64,000 bases of DNA, from the NCBI RefSeq assembly GCF_000936425.1, contig NZ_AVFK01000006.1, positions 124,001 to 188,000 of the forward strand, in the 5' to 3' direction. Below are positions 53,598-64,000 of this stretch, one piece after another (position 1 is the stretch's first letter; every line of letters starts with the position of its first letter). The DNA is from Skermanella aerolata KACC 11604. Lineage in GTDB: Bacteria > Pseudomonadota > Alphaproteobacteria > Azospirillales > Azospirillaceae. Under the pieces are notes generated by a model. The model searched no databases. It saw nothing but the letters and a program-made list of their open reading frames with translations, and had not been told where the DNA came from. A program made the translations under genes and the position numbers.

Positions 53598-54749
53598 TCA
53601 GTCCTTCAGGTCTTCCCAAAGCTCCTTCACCTTGGCGAAGAAGCCTTCGCTTTCGGGACTGGTGCCTTCCTTGCCGGCCTTCTCGAACTCACGCAGCAGT
53701 TCCTGCTGCTTCTTGTTCAGGTTGACCGGCGTTTCCACCACGGCTTGTACATACATGTCGCCGCGCTGGGTGGCGCGCAGCACCGACATGCCCTTGCCCT
53801 TCAGGCGGAACTGGTGGCCGGACTGGGTACCGGCCGGGACGGTGACCTTGGCGCGGGTGCCGTCGATGCTCGGCACCTCGACCACGCCGCCAAGCGAGGC
53901 CGTCGTCATCGGGATCGGCACGCGGCAGTGGATGTTGGCGCCGTCGCGCTGGAAGAACCGGTGCGGCGCTATCGCCAGGAAGATGTAGAGGTCGCCCGGT
54001 GGAGCGCCCCTCAACCCGGCTTCGCCCTCGCCCGCCAGACGGATGCGGGTACCGTCCTCGACGCCGGCGGGAATGTTGACCTGGAGGTTCTTTTCCTTCC
54101 GGGTCCTGCCGGCGCCGCCACAGACCTTGCAGGGATCCTTGATCACACGGCCGGCGCCGTGGCAGGACGGGCAGGTCCGCTCGATCGTGAAGAAGCCCTG
54201 CTGGGCACGAACCTTGCCCATGCCGCCGCAGGTCGGACAGGAGATCGGCTGGGTGCCGGACTCGGCGCCCGATCCGGAACAGCCTTCGCAGACTACCGAG
54301 GTCGGCACCCGGACCGTCGCCTGACTGCCGGTGAAGGCCTCTTCGAGCGAGATTTCCAGGTTGTACCGCAGGTCGGAGCCACGGCCGGCCTGACCACCGC
54401 CGCCGCCTCGGCGTCCACCCATGAAGTCGCCGAACATCTCGTCGAAGATATCCGCGAAACCGCCGCCGCCGAAGTTGAAGTCGAACCCGGCACCGCCGCG
54501 TCCGCCACCCCCCGCCCCGCCGTTTTCGAAGGCGGCATGGCCGAACCGGTCGTAGGCGGCGCGCTTCTGCTCGTCCTTCAGGACTTCGTAAGCTTCGCTG
54601 CAATCCTTGAATTTCGCTTCGGCCTCGGCATCGCCCGGATTGCGGTCGGGGTGATACTGCATGGCCATCTTGCGATAGGCCTTCTTGATCTCCTCCGCCG
54701 AGGCACCCTTCGTCAGGCCGAGAAGTTCGTAATAGTCCTGCTTCGCCAT
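53598..54749 (-). CDS. dnaJ: Chaperone protein DnaJ
   Basis: 383 residues from the ATG at 54749. It has the complete J-domain ([14 protein letters not shown], with HPD in YHPDRNPGD), a Gly/Phe-rich linker, four CxxCxGxG zinc motifs ([32 protein letters not shown]) and the C-terminal substrate-binding part. It delivers unfolded proteins to DnaK and stimulates its ATPase. It follows dnaK by 168 bases with a hairpin between. Confidence 0.97.
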   Translation of the reverse strand: MAKQDYYELLGLTKGASAEEIKKAYRKMAMQYHPDRNPGDAEAEAKFKDCSEAYEVLKDEQKRAAYDRFGHAAFENGGAGGGGRGGAGFDFNFGGGGFADIFDEMFGDFMGGRRGGGGGQAGRGSDLRYNLEISLEEAFTGSQATVRVPTSVVCEGCSGSGAESGTQPISCPTCGGMGKVRAQQGFFTIERTCPSCHGAGRVIKDPCKVCGGAGRTRKEKNLQVNIPAGVEDGTRIRLAGEGEAGLRGAPPGDLYIFLAIAPHRFFQRDGANIHCRVPIPMTTASLGGVVEVPSIDGTRAKVTVPAGTQSGHQFRLKGKGMSVLRATQRGDMYVQAVVETPVNLNKKQQELLREFEKAGKEGTSPESEGFFAKVKELWEDLKD

Positions 54750-54859
54750 CAGGCCGCCAGCCCCTGCCTCTGAAACATAAAACCGCTCCGGCCGCCGAAG
54801 CCTGTCAACGAAGGCCGAGCGACCGGAGCGAAACACACAATGCCACACATCATGGACCG

Positions 54860-54893
54860 GGAGGGAGTGCGGATTTCAGGCCGTACTCCCTCC
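54860..54893 (-). terminator. Hairpin between dnaK and dnaJ
   Basis: GGAGGGAGTGCGG and CCGTACTCCCTCC pair over 13 bases with one G-T pair and an eight-base loop. No T-run follows on either strand. It probably attenuates or processes the dnaKJ transcript so that less DnaJ than DnaK is made. Confidence 0.5.
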
Positions 54894-54917
54894 ACGATCC
54901 GGTTCAAGGACCGGCTA

Positions 54918-56852
<1,935 letters not shown>

Positions 56853-56936
56853 CATTCAGCCTCTTTGTTACGGCAGACCAGCAGCGGCCCGGTACTTCGG
56901 CACCGCCACGGCCCCCTCTGGTCTAAGGTCTGGGGG

Positions 56937-56963
56937 TTTATGGAACGGTGTTGGGGGTTTCAA
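56937..56963 (-). promoter_or_regulatory. Candidate sigma-32-type promoter of dnaK
   Basis: On the minus strand TTGAAA (56963-56958) and CCATAAA (56943-56937) are separated by 14 bases, near the RpoH pattern CTTGAAA-N(13-17)-CCCCATnT. It would start transcripts about 80 bases upstream of the dnaK ATG. Confidence 0.5.
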
Positions 56964-56999
56964 CGAATTACGTCTGAGCGGAGATATAGGCAGGTGCGT

Positions 57000-57572
57000 G
57001 AAAGGCTGCAACCGCCGCATCCTGCCTCATTTGCACAGAATTTACCGGAAACCGGGTTCATCGCTCACGGGGATGCAGGGCAGACGCTCCCAGCCGGGAG
57101 GGGCGCGACCGGCTGACGCAGGGGCGGGCCGGGGCCTGTCACGAGGTTGATGCGGATGCGGGAGAGATACAGCGCCGGATAACGCGCGCAAGCGCAAATT
57201 TCCCCTTCGCGCCGGCCGGTCCCGTGCTCCGACACCCGGAGGACAGCTCGTTATTTGAATCGATTGAGCGACGTACCACCAACAGTCTCTATTGCAATCA
57301 AGAAGAACTGCATTACTAAATAGCAACAATATTGCATACATCCGAATTTTTGCCTGAAGTTAATTATTCCTTAAAGTAATCCCGTGCAGATTTATCACTA
57401 TGCTCAATTGACAGTTGCCATGAATTTTTACTCGAGTGAAAATAATCCATCCCCTAATCCCAAAGGGCTATGTTATATGTTTGGCGTGTAAGGCGAACGT
57501 CGAGTGTTTGGGGAGGCACCGCTTACGCCGCGCGGATTTTTATGGGATCTATTTTTCAGAGGTAGCTTCACC
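57000..57572. other. AT-rich spacer between dnaK and the 57573 gene
   Basis: No convincing gene. From about 57240 to 57480 the sequence is strikingly AT-rich against its surroundings, with many A/T runs. A TTGACA at 57409 has no clear -10 partner. It probably holds control sequence for the small gene at 57573, possibly with a binding site for a nucleoid protein. Confidence 0.5.
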
Positions 57573-57776
57573 ATGACCGACAGACGTCGCGATCTGGCCC
57601 TCGCGATAAAATCCTGCCTTGACAGTCTGGCCGACGACGCCGCCAACAACGATCTGGCCGATCTCGCCCATTTCGTCGGATTGGCGTCGCTCGCCGCCGA
57701 GGAAGCGGCGCAGGCGGCCGACCCCCGTTCCAACCTGCTCGCGGCACTGATGACAGGGGAGGCCGGTCACTGCTGA
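57573..57776 (+). CDS. Small protein of unknown function
   Basis: 67 residues from the ATG at 57573, with AGAGG 11 bases upstream. It begins MTDRRRDLALAIKSCLDSLADD and is helical and acidic, with a basic first ten residues. No domain is recognised. The long AT-rich leader suggests regulated expression. Upstream in-frame starts are possible but less supported. Confidence 0.6.
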   Translation: MTDRRRDLALAIKSCLDSLADDAANNDLADLAHFVGLASLAAEEAAQAADPRSNLLAALMTGEAGHC

Positions 57777-57806
57777 TACCGGCGGTTATTCAGCCCCGGC
57801 CGATGT

Positions 57807-58316
57807 TCAGCCCTGACCGAGGCCGGCCGCTCTTATTTCAGAATCCAGCATTCCCACGATGGCGGCGAACTCCTCGTCGCCATCCTTCTCCTGCGCCATG
57901 GCGAAGCTGAAGACGGCGATCGTGACCGTCTCGGCCATGGCCTTGCCGCGCATCCAGAGATAGATCACAAGTTTATCGCCATCCACTTCCGTCCGGGCGC
58001 TGTAGCTGGCGATCAGGCCGCCGTCGTCGAGTTGCTCGACGATCCGGTCACTGCCGCGCGGATCGTCGGGACGGACGAAATTCTCCGCCGTCTGTCGCAG
58101 GATCACGCGCGTCGCGGCGGCCAGATCCCCGTCGCCGGGCGGGCCGGCGTGGCTAAGCACCTCGCTGGTGACTCGCAGCGTCCCGCCGCCTTCCTGCGGC
58201 GGCTGGAAGACGCCGATGCCGGCCTCCTGCCCTTCCAGCCAGTCGGCCGGCAGGCGAAATCGGACCCGCTTCTCGAAAAGGATGCATTTGAAGGGCGTCG
58301 AAGCTGGATCGGCCAT
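57807..58316 (-). CDS. Unknown soluble protein
   Basis: 169 residues, no signal peptide. The N-terminal part (FEKRVRFRLPADWLEGQEAG, then GVFQPPQEGGGTLRVTSEV) alternates strands in the manner of DcrB/DUF1795-like folds, and the C-terminal part has a long helix. I do not recognise the family with certainty. It is divergent from the DUF1848 gene and convergent with the small gene upstream. Confidence 0.6.
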   Translation of the reverse strand: MADPASTPFKCILFEKRVRFRLPADWLEGQEAGIGVFQPPQEGGGTLRVTSEVLSHAGPPGDGDLAAATRVILRQTAENFVRPDDPRGSDRIVEQLDDGGLIASYSARTEVDGDKLVIYLWMRGKAMAETVTIAVFSFAMAQEKDGDEEFAAIVGMLDSEIRAAGLGQG

Positions 58317-58395
58317 GTTGGAATCCGCGATAGCGAAGCGCCGGCTCCCCGGCCGGAATTCGCCGCGAGCTTACAGCAGTTACGGGACCTGACAC

Positions 58396-59310
58396 GTGAT
58401 CATTTCCGCGAGCTACAAGACGGATATTCCCGCCTTCTACAGCCGCTGGTTCCTCAACCGGCTGGAAGCCGGCCACTGCCTGATGGTCAACCCCTATGGC
58501 GGACGGACCCACCGGATCGACCTGTCGGTCGGCGCCGTGGACGGTTTCGTCTTCTGGACCCGCAACGCGGCCCCTTTCGGCGACGCCCTGGAAGCGGTCG
58601 CCGCGCGCGGCACCCCGTTCATGATCCAGATGACGGTGACGGGCTATCCGCGCGTTCTGGAATCAAACGTGCCGGAAACGGCCCGTGCGGTCGACCAGAT
58701 CCGGGCGCTGGCGCGGCGCTGGGGTCCGCGCGCCGTGGTCTGGCGCTACGATCCCGTCGTGCTGTCGTCGCTGACCGACGAGCGCTGGCACCGCACCAAC
58801 TTCACCGGGATTGCGGAAGCGCTGAAGGGATCGACCGACGAGGTGGTCCTGTCCTTCCTCCAGCCCTACCGGAAAACGGAGCGCAACCTGGGTTCGGCGG
58901 CGTCGCTCCACGGTTTCGACTGGCGCGATCCGCCGGTCGACGAGAAGCGGGAACTGCTGGCGGATCTGGCGGCCATCGCAGCGGATGCCGGCATGACTCC
59001 GACGCTGTGCACCCAGCCGCACCTGCTGGACGTGCCGGGCGTGTCCGCCGCCCGCTGCATCGACCTGAAGCGCCTGAGCGACATCGCCGGACTCCCCGTC
59101 GCCGGACGGCGCAAGGGCAACCGTCCCGGCTGCGACTGCGCCGAGAGCCGCGACATCGGCGATTACGACACCTGCACCCAGGGCTGCGCCTACTGCTACG
59201 CCGTCAACTCCCGCACCGTGGCGCAGCGCCGGCTTAAGGCTCACGACCCGGAAGGAGAGATGCTGCGGCCGGGCGGCTTGAAGCCTGCTATGCCGGTTTC
59301 TGGACGATGA
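58396..59310 (+). CDS. DUF1848 protein (Fe-S cluster-bearing)
   Basis: 304 residues. It has the DUF1848 pattern: SASYKTDIPAFYSRW at the start, LVWTRN-like FVFWTRN, WRYDPVVL, and a C-terminal cysteine block (PGCDCAESRDIGDYDTC, then CAYCYA) that would hold an Fe-S cluster. These proteins look like radical-SAM relatives, but the cluster lies at the C-terminus. Function is unknown. The last 23 bases overlap the convergent chemoreceptor-like gene. Confidence 0.88.
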   Translation: MIISASYKTDIPAFYSRWFLNRLEAGHCLMVNPYGGRTHRIDLSVGAVDGFVFWTRNAAPFGDALEAVAARGTPFMIQMTVTGYPRVLESNVPETARAVDQIRALARRWGPRAVVWRYDPVVLSSLTDERWHRTNFTGIAEALKGSTDEVVLSFLQPYRKTERNLGSAASLHGFDWRDPPVDEKRELLADLAAIAADAGMTPTLCTQPHLLDVPGVSAARCIDLKRLSDIAGLPVAGRRKGNRPGCDCAESRDIGDYDTCTQGCAYCYAVNSRTVAQRRLKAHDPEGEMLRPGGLKPAMPVSGR

Positions 59311-60310
59311 CGCCGTACCAGCCCAAACCCGGATATGTTTCGTACCCGGGGGTCCGCGCGAAGCCGATCGCTTCGCCGGCGGCGGTGATTCGGCTGCCGG
59401 TCGCTTCGTCGCTGGACGGCAGTTCGATGGTTTCCGACATGATGCCTTTGCCGTCGGATGCCGCGATCACCCTGCCCCGGGCATCGACCAGCAGGCAGCG
59501 GGTGCGGGCGGCCTCGTCGCCGGCCAGACGGATGCCGGAAACGACGGCTTTCGCCTGCGGCTCCCAGTCGAAGAAGATCCCGAGGACGCCGGCCGGCTTG
59601 CCGTTCGCCTCGCCGCCCTCCCGGATCGCGGTGGCGTATGTCGCGACCTGCGCATGGTCCAGGATGGGATTGGTGGCGATGTCGCAGGCGACATAGTCGT
59701 CGCCGCTCCGGGTCGCCATGCCCCGGCGAAACCAGTCCTCGCCCGACACGTCCGATCCGAGGACGCCCGGATAGCGGTCCGGCCTGCCGCTGGCGACGAC
59801 CCGGCCGGTGGCGTCCGCTACCCAGAGGTCGAGATAGACCGTGTAGCTGCGCAGGATGACGCCGAGTCGCTGGCTGGCATGGGCAGGATCGGCGGCGGCA
59901 TCGACGACGGCGCTGTCGGTCGCCCACCAGCGCACGTCGCAGCTTCGCTCATAGAGGTTGCGGTCGATGATGTCGATCGCGTTCAGGGCAAGATCGATAA
60001 GCCGCTGGCCCCGGATGCCGTCCAGGATGTCGCGCCCCAGTTCGGACAGTTCGGCGACGCTGCCGGACAGTTCGCGCGACATCTCGGCGGAGATCTGGGT
60101 GATCTGGGCGGAAATCTCCTTGACCTCGTTGGCGACGACGGCGAAGCCGCGACCGGCATCGCCGGCCCGCGCCGCCTCGATCAGGGCATTCAACGCCAAG
60201 GTCCGCATCTGGCCCGTGATGGTGTTGATGTCCCTGATCTTGCTGTCGACGACCGAAGAGACCTTTCCCGTCAATTCGATGATCTGTTCGGGCCTGCTCA
60301 CCTCAACCAC
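59288..60310 (-). CDS. Cytoplasmic chemoreceptor-like protein with reversed domain order
   Basis: 340 residues if the GTG at 60310 is used; a GTG at 60301 is an alternative. Residues 1-75 contain a methyl-accepting protein hairpin tip (GQMRTLALNALIEAARAGDA, FAVVANEVKEI). The rest (about 95-335) is a Cache-like sensor with LDLWVADATGRVVASGRPD and GVLGIFFDWEPQ. There is no transmembrane helix or HAMP. Normal receptors have the sensor first and the signalling hairpin last. It would sense a cytoplasmic cue and signal through CheA/CheW. Confidence 0.75.
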   Translation of the reverse strand: MVEVSRPEQIIELTGKVSSVVDSKIRDINTITGQMRTLALNALIEAARAGDAGRGFAVVANEVKEISAQITQISAEMSRELSGSVAELSELGRDILDGIRGQRLIDLALNAIDIIDRNLYERSCDVRWWATDSAVVDAAADPAHASQRLGVILRSYTVYLDLWVADATGRVVASGRPDRYPGVLGSDVSGEDWFRRGMATRSGDDYVACDIATNPILDHAQVATYATAIREGGEANGKPAGVLGIFFDWEPQAKAVVSGIRLAGDEAARTRCLLVDARGRVIAASDGKGIMSETIELPSSDEATGSRITAAGEAIGFARTPGYETYPGLGWYGVIVQKPA

Positions 60311-60407
60311 CTTTCGCGGTAATTTCCCGAAGAATTAGACGCGAATAGTTAATAGAAGTTATCAGTGGTGCTGTCGTATGCCTAAAGTTTGCCGCAAGGA
60401 GCTAACT

Positions 60408-62585
60408 TCAGGCGGAGCGGACCTCCCGCAGGAAATCGTCGACCTGCTGGTCGAGCGAACGGGCCTGGACGCTGAGGCGGTCGGATGCTTCCAGCACGCC
60501 GCCTGCCGCCTCGCCGGTCCGCGCCGCCATGCCGGTGACGCGGTCCACGGTGTCGGAAACGCGGCTTGTGCCGGTGGATGCTTCCGACAGGTTGCGCGCG
60601 ATCTCCGTGGTGGCGGCCCGCTGCTCTTCCACGGCGGCGGCGATGGTCGAGTTGATCTCGTCGATCCGTCGGATGACCGTACCGATCGCCTGGATACGGC
60701 CGACGGCGTCGCCGGTCACGGACTGGACCTCGCCGATCTGGCGGGCGATCTCGTCGGTCGCTTCCGCCGTCTGATGGGCAAGCTGCTTGACCTCGTCCGC
60801 CACGACGGCGAACCCCTTGCCCGCCTCGCCGGCCCGCGCGGCCTCGATCGTGGCGTTCAGCGCCAGCAGGTTGGTCTGCGACGCGATGGAGGAGATCAGC
60901 TTGACGACATCGCCGATGCGGAGCGCCGTCTGGTCCAGCGTCTTCATGGTGTCGTCGGTCGCCTGGGCGTTCTCGACCGCCTCGCCGGTGATGCCGGCCG
61001 ACATGACAGCCTGCCGGCCGATCTCGGTGATGGACAGCGAAAGCTCGTGGGCGGCTGCCGCCGCGTCCTCGACGTTGCCCGACGCCTGACCGGCCGCCGA
61101 CAGCGCCTGTCCCGCAAGATCGCTGCTGTCCCGCGCCGAGGCCGCCATGTCGGCCGCCGTCCGCTGCATCTGGCTGGCGGCGCCCGAGACCTGGTCGACG
61201 GCGCCCTTGACCCGGCTCTCGAACCGGGACGCGAGGTCGAGCAGCATGGCGCGCCGGTCCTCGGCCGCCCGGATGCGTTCCGCCTCGGTGCGGCGCTCGG
61301 CTTCCCTGACCGCCAGCGCGTTGTCGCGGAAGACGATAAGCGTCGTCGCCATCTCGGCGATCTCGTCCCGCCCGCCCGTCGGGATGGCGACCGTGAGGTC
61401 GCCGCCGGCGATCGACGCCATGCTGGTGCGCAGCGTCAGCAGGCGATGCACGACGTTACGCCCGATATAGAGCCATATGACCAGCGCCGAGAGAACGATA
61501 CTGAAGGCTCCGACGCCGATCAGCAGCGCCGTCCCCCGGTCGAGCAGGAGCGTCGTGGCGCCAGTCGCTCCGTCGACATTGGTTTCCTGCCGCTGGACGA
61601 CTCCTTCGACGAGGGCTGCAAGGCGCTCCGAAAGGTCACGGTTGCCGTCCACGAGGCTGTGGAAACGCTTGAGGATTTCCAGCTCCTTCGCGCGGCCTTC
61701 CAGCATGTTGCCAGGATCGGATGCTACCCGTTGCATCACGCCGAACGGGCCGCTCACCATCTCGGCCACCTTCTCCGGCAACTGGCCCCGCGCCATGTCT
61801 AGGCTGACCAGCCTGCCTTGCAGGTTCGTCTGCACCACCATCAGCCGGTCGGAGTCGGTGGAATAGACGACTTCCAGGAGCTGGTTGCGCACGGCGCCGG
61901 CATCGGCGATCATCCCGGCCATGGCGCTCCGGCCCGCGGTCGCCTCAACGATCTGCCGCCCGGCCTCGCGCAGTTGCTCGGTCCCGGCATCCGGGTCCGA
62001 AAGGATGGCATGGGCCTGGTCGAGTTGCGCGTTGTAGAGCGACAACAGCGGCGCCAGCACCTTTTCGATCCGCGCATGGGCGGCGATCAGCTCCGGCACC
62101 ATGGCTTCGCGCGCGGTCGTGAGAGCAACGCGCTGCTCCATCGTGCGGTCGAGTTCGCTCAGGTTGCGGAGCAGCGCCGAGGCAGCCTCGGCCAGGGCTT
62201 GGCCGTCTTCCGTCCCGTCGCCGGCGGTGACTTCCCGCAGTTCCGCAAGCCGCTCCTCGAAGACCTGCTTTCCCGCGACGATGCGGTCGGAGACTTCACG
62301 GTGGCCGGCTTCATCCCTCGCCGCTTCCAGGGCCGGCGCCAGCGCCACCAGCCGCTCCGCGTGCTGGGCGACCCGCATAGCCCGGTTCATGGCGGGCAGC
62401 GACTGTTCGGTTATGGTGGCGAGCGTCGTCTCGACATTGCCGTAGCCGTTGATCGCCACGGCGGCCGCCATCAGGGTGCCCGACAGGACCGCTCCGATAG
62501 CCAGCAGCATCCGGCCCCTCAATCCGAGCGAAAATCGGGCACCAATCCTGCGGTGCGGTGAAGCGGACTGCACTTCTGCCGACAT
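60408..62585 (-). CDS. Methyl-accepting chemotaxis protein
   Basis: 725 residues. Transmembrane helices lie at about 24-46 and 345-365, with a long helical periplasmic sensor between them. A HAMP domain follows (about 367-420) and then the signalling domain, whose hairpin tip reads [20 protein letters not shown] and [13 protein letters not shown]. It transmits ligand signals to CheA/CheW. The ligand is not known. It lies next to the reversed-order receptor on the same strand, so the two may be co-regulated. Confidence 0.93.
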   Translation of the reverse strand: MSAEVQSASPHRRIGARFSLGLRGRMLLAIGAVLSGTLMAAAVAINGYGNVETTLATITEQSLPAMNRAMRVAQHAERLVALAPALEAARDEAGHREVSDRIVAGKQVFEERLAELREVTAGDGTEDGQALAEAASALLRNLSELDRTMEQRVALTTAREAMVPELIAAHARIEKVLAPLLSLYNAQLDQAHAILSDPDAGTEQLREAGRQIVEATAGRSAMAGMIADAGAVRNQLLEVVYSTDSDRLMVVQTNLQGRLVSLDMARGQLPEKVAEMVSGPFGVMQRVASDPGNMLEGRAKELEILKRFHSLVDGNRDLSERLAALVEGVVQRQETNVDGATGATTLLLDRGTALLIGVGAFSIVLSALVIWLYIGRNVVHRLLTLRTSMASIAGGDLTVAIPTGGRDEIAEMATTLIVFRDNALAVREAERRTEAERIRAAEDRRAMLLDLASRFESRVKGAVDQVSGAASQMQRTAADMAASARDSSDLAGQALSAAGQASGNVEDAAAAAHELSLSITEIGRQAVMSAGITGEAVENAQATDDTMKTLDQTALRIGDVVKLISSIASQTNLLALNATIEAARAGEAGKGFAVVADEVKQLAHQTAEATDEIARQIGEVQSVTGDAVGRIQAIGTVIRRIDEINSTIAAAVEEQRAATTEIARNLSEASTGTSRVSDTVDRVTGMAARTGEAAGGVLEASDRLSVQARSLDQQVDDFLREVRSA

Positions 62586-62939
62586 CTCATCCCTCTACTA
62601 ACTAAATTTCTTAGAATTGATCTATTCGTATCGAGAGCAGGATCATGGAACACAAATGTAACCGTTTATTTAAGTGCGGCCCCATCAGAACTATACTTAA
62701 GTCATTGGGCGTTTAGTCATTTCTTCCGTCGTCAACCTGTTGTTTGGACATTCATCATACATCTATAGTTTGGATGATTTCGGATCACGTCGATGATGAT
62801 CGCAGTCTTGGTGGCATATGGCGTCCAGCCGGCGTTCAAACCTTTGCGGACGCAACATCCCTGGGGTAAATGTCTCGTACCTGGGAAGGAAAACGGACTG
62901 TCGGTCCCACCAACTAAATAATCGGAACGGATCAACCCC
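62586..62939. other. Spacer between the chemoreceptor and the SDR gene
   Basis: Fairly AT-rich at 62586-62780 with no supported gene. Promoters for both divergent genes should lie here, but no boxes could be assigned with confidence. Confidence 0.45.
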
Positions 62940-63653
62940 ATGTTCGACATATCGGGCCGTCATGCGCTGGTCACAGGCGGCACCAGCGGCATCGGCGCCG
63001 CAATCGCGGCGGCCTTATCCAGCGCAGGATGCCACGTCACCGCCGCCGGCCTGCCTGCCGCCGAGGGAACCGGAGTCCCCGCCCCCGGTGTCACGACCGC
63101 CGCTCTCGACGTGACCGATGCCGCTTCGATCGACCGCTTGGCCAGCGGGCTGAGCCGTCTCGATATCCTGGTCAATGCCGCCGGGATCATCCGGCGGAGC
63201 GCCGAATACGATCTGGAGACCTTTGCGCAGGTGGTGGACGTCAACCTGACCGGCACCATGCGCCTCTGCTCCGCCTGCCGGCCGCTGCTGGCGGAACAGG
63301 GCGGCTCCATCGTCAATGTCGCGTCGATGCTGACCTTCTTCGGCGCCGGCCTCGCCCCCGCCTACAGCGCCAGCAAGGGCGGCATAGCGCAGCTCACCAA
63401 GAGCCTGGCGATCGCCTGGGCGGCCGAGGGTATCCGGGTCAACGCCATAGCGCCGGGCTGGATCGCGACGCCGCTGACCCAGGCGCTCCAGGACGATCCC
63501 GCCCGGTCGGAGGCGATCCTGAGCCGCACCCCGATGAAGCGCTGGGGCACACCCGGCGACCTTGCAGGCTCGGTGATCTTCCTGTGCTCCCCCGCCGCGG
63601 CCTTCGTCACCGGCGTCGTCCTGCCGGTGGACGGCGGCTATCTGATCTCCTGA
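62940..63653 (+). CDS. Short-chain dehydrogenase/reductase
   Basis: 237 residues, the size of classical SDRs. Motifs: TGGTSGIGAAIA, LVNAAGIIRR, NVASMLTFFG with the catalytic serine, and YSASKGGIAQLTKS with Tyr/Lys, then RVNAIAPGWIATPLT. Members with this layout act on sugars or hydroxy acids, such as 2-deoxy-D-gluconate 3-dehydrogenase. The substrate is not known. It is followed 40 bases later by a cupin gene, so both may serve one small-molecule pathway. Confidence 0.92.
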   Translation: MFDISGRHALVTGGTSGIGAAIAAALSSAGCHVTAAGLPAAEGTGVPAPGVTTAALDVTDAASIDRLASGLSRLDILVNAAGIIRRSAEYDLETFAQVVDVNLTGTMRLCSACRPLLAEQGGSIVNVASMLTFFGAGLAPAYSASKGGIAQLTKSLAIAWAAEGIRVNAIAPGWIATPLTQALQDDPARSEAILSRTPMKRWGTPGDLAGSVIFLCSPAAAFVTGVVLPVDGGYLIS

Positions 63654-63693
63654 AGTTCCCGAGACTGGCTTTCCAAGCCTGGAGGACATGACT

Positions 63694-64000
63694 ATGGACA
63701 AGACGCCCGAAGCTCCCGAACGCTCGCTCGACCAGAGCAAGATGCCCTACCAGCTTCCCTTCCCGCCCGAGGCCGCGACGGAGATCGTGGTACCTTCGGC
63801 CCTGCCGGAGGACGAGCGCGTCTGGGTGCCGCAGATGGAAAACGTCTGGTTCCGCCCGCTATGCCTTCACACCGGACAAGGCTACTGGATCAACCTGCTG
63901 CGGGTCCGGAAGTCCGGCGTGCTGAGCCGCCACCGCCACCCCGCTCCCGTCCATGGCTTCGTCCTACGCGGCCGCTGGCACTATCTGGAACACGACTGGG
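63694..64000 (+). CDS. Cupin protein, 2,4'-dihydroxyacetophenone dioxygenase-like, 5' part
   Basis: 102 codons from the ATG at 63694, seven bases after GGAGGA; an ATG at 63688 is too near. The cupin metal motif is present (SRHRHPAPVHGFVLRGRWHY), with an early region WVPQMENVWFRPLC typical of the DAD-type group, which cleave aromatic ketones. The 3' end lies beyond the window. It follows an SDR gene by 40 bases. Confidence 0.8.
   Translation, partial: MDKTPEAPERSLDQSKMPYQLPFPPEAATEIVVPSALPEDERVWVPQMENVWFRPLCLHTGQGYWINLLRVRKSGVLSRHRHPAPVHGFVLRGRWHYLEHDW

Noticed and set aside
57409-57440. TTGACA as a -35 box for the 57573 gene
   Set aside because: No acceptable -10 hexamer at 16-18 bases.

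Overview
This is a GC-rich (mostly well above 60%) chromosomal window from an alphaproteobacterium of the Rhodospirillales. The closest feel is Azospirillum/Skermanella-like, but that is a judgement from gene content rather than a search. Supporting marks are the hemC-hemD-mitofilin-hemY operon, an alphaproteobacterial-type Zur operator, DUF1127, a zf-CHCC zinc-finger protein and many chemoreceptors. No insertion sequence, prophage, CRISPR array or rRNA operon was seen.

Layout. (1) 2-16771 is an unusual envelope gene cluster. It begins with the end of an MlaA/VacJ-type outer-membrane lipoprotein and two DUF6524-like membrane proteins. A minus-strand operon follows (membrane protein, SH3-domain secreted protein, membrane-anchored coiled coil), then a long plus-strand run. 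That run holds a second mitofilin/Mic60-like protein, small glycine-rich membrane proteins, a TPR protein, a periplasmic-binding-like protein, three consecutive DUF4239-like membrane proteins, two unknown exported proteins and an ABC protein that fuses an MlaF-like ATPase to an MlaE-like permease. Most joints from 6405 to 15598 overlap or nearly touch. I regard this as the candidate undescribed system: an envelope lipid-transport or membrane-contact machine. (2) 16815-25205 has a TRAP binding protein, an SDR, a decayed hipBA module, tRNA-Gly, a ProX-type deacylase, a cnoX/LON/Trm112/DUF971 housekeeping run, DUF1127, an aminotransferase and a GFA protein. (3) 25283-34405 has the heme operon hemC-hemD-mic60-hemY (minus strand) and the divergent tsaD-gpsA-YciI-EVE-Rieske run. 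(4) 35153-47646 has acs, tRNA-Arg, a patatin, a YeeE/YedE transporter, sodC, an MFS transporter, greB, a PAP2 phosphatase, a small island of unknown genes near 44-45 kb, a lipoprotein hydrolase and an ABC ATPase. (5) 47909-56852 has a zinc-ribbon protein kinase, the Zur-type znuA/znuCB system and dnaK-dnaJ. (6) 57573-64000 has unknown genes, a DUF1848 protein, two chemotaxis-type proteins (one cytoplasmic with reversed domain order), an SDR and a cupin protein cut by the window end.

How the parts relate. The bona fide Mic60 homologue sits in its usual alphaproteobacterial place, between hemD and hemY. A second protein with the same C-terminal mitofilin pattern lies about 22 kb away inside the Mla-like cluster. 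Together with the MlaA-like lipoprotein, the fused MlaFE-like ABC protein and several glycine-rich hairpin proteins, this suggests a specialised inner-to-outer membrane contact or lipid-traffic system. Function is inferred from family resemblance and gene order only.
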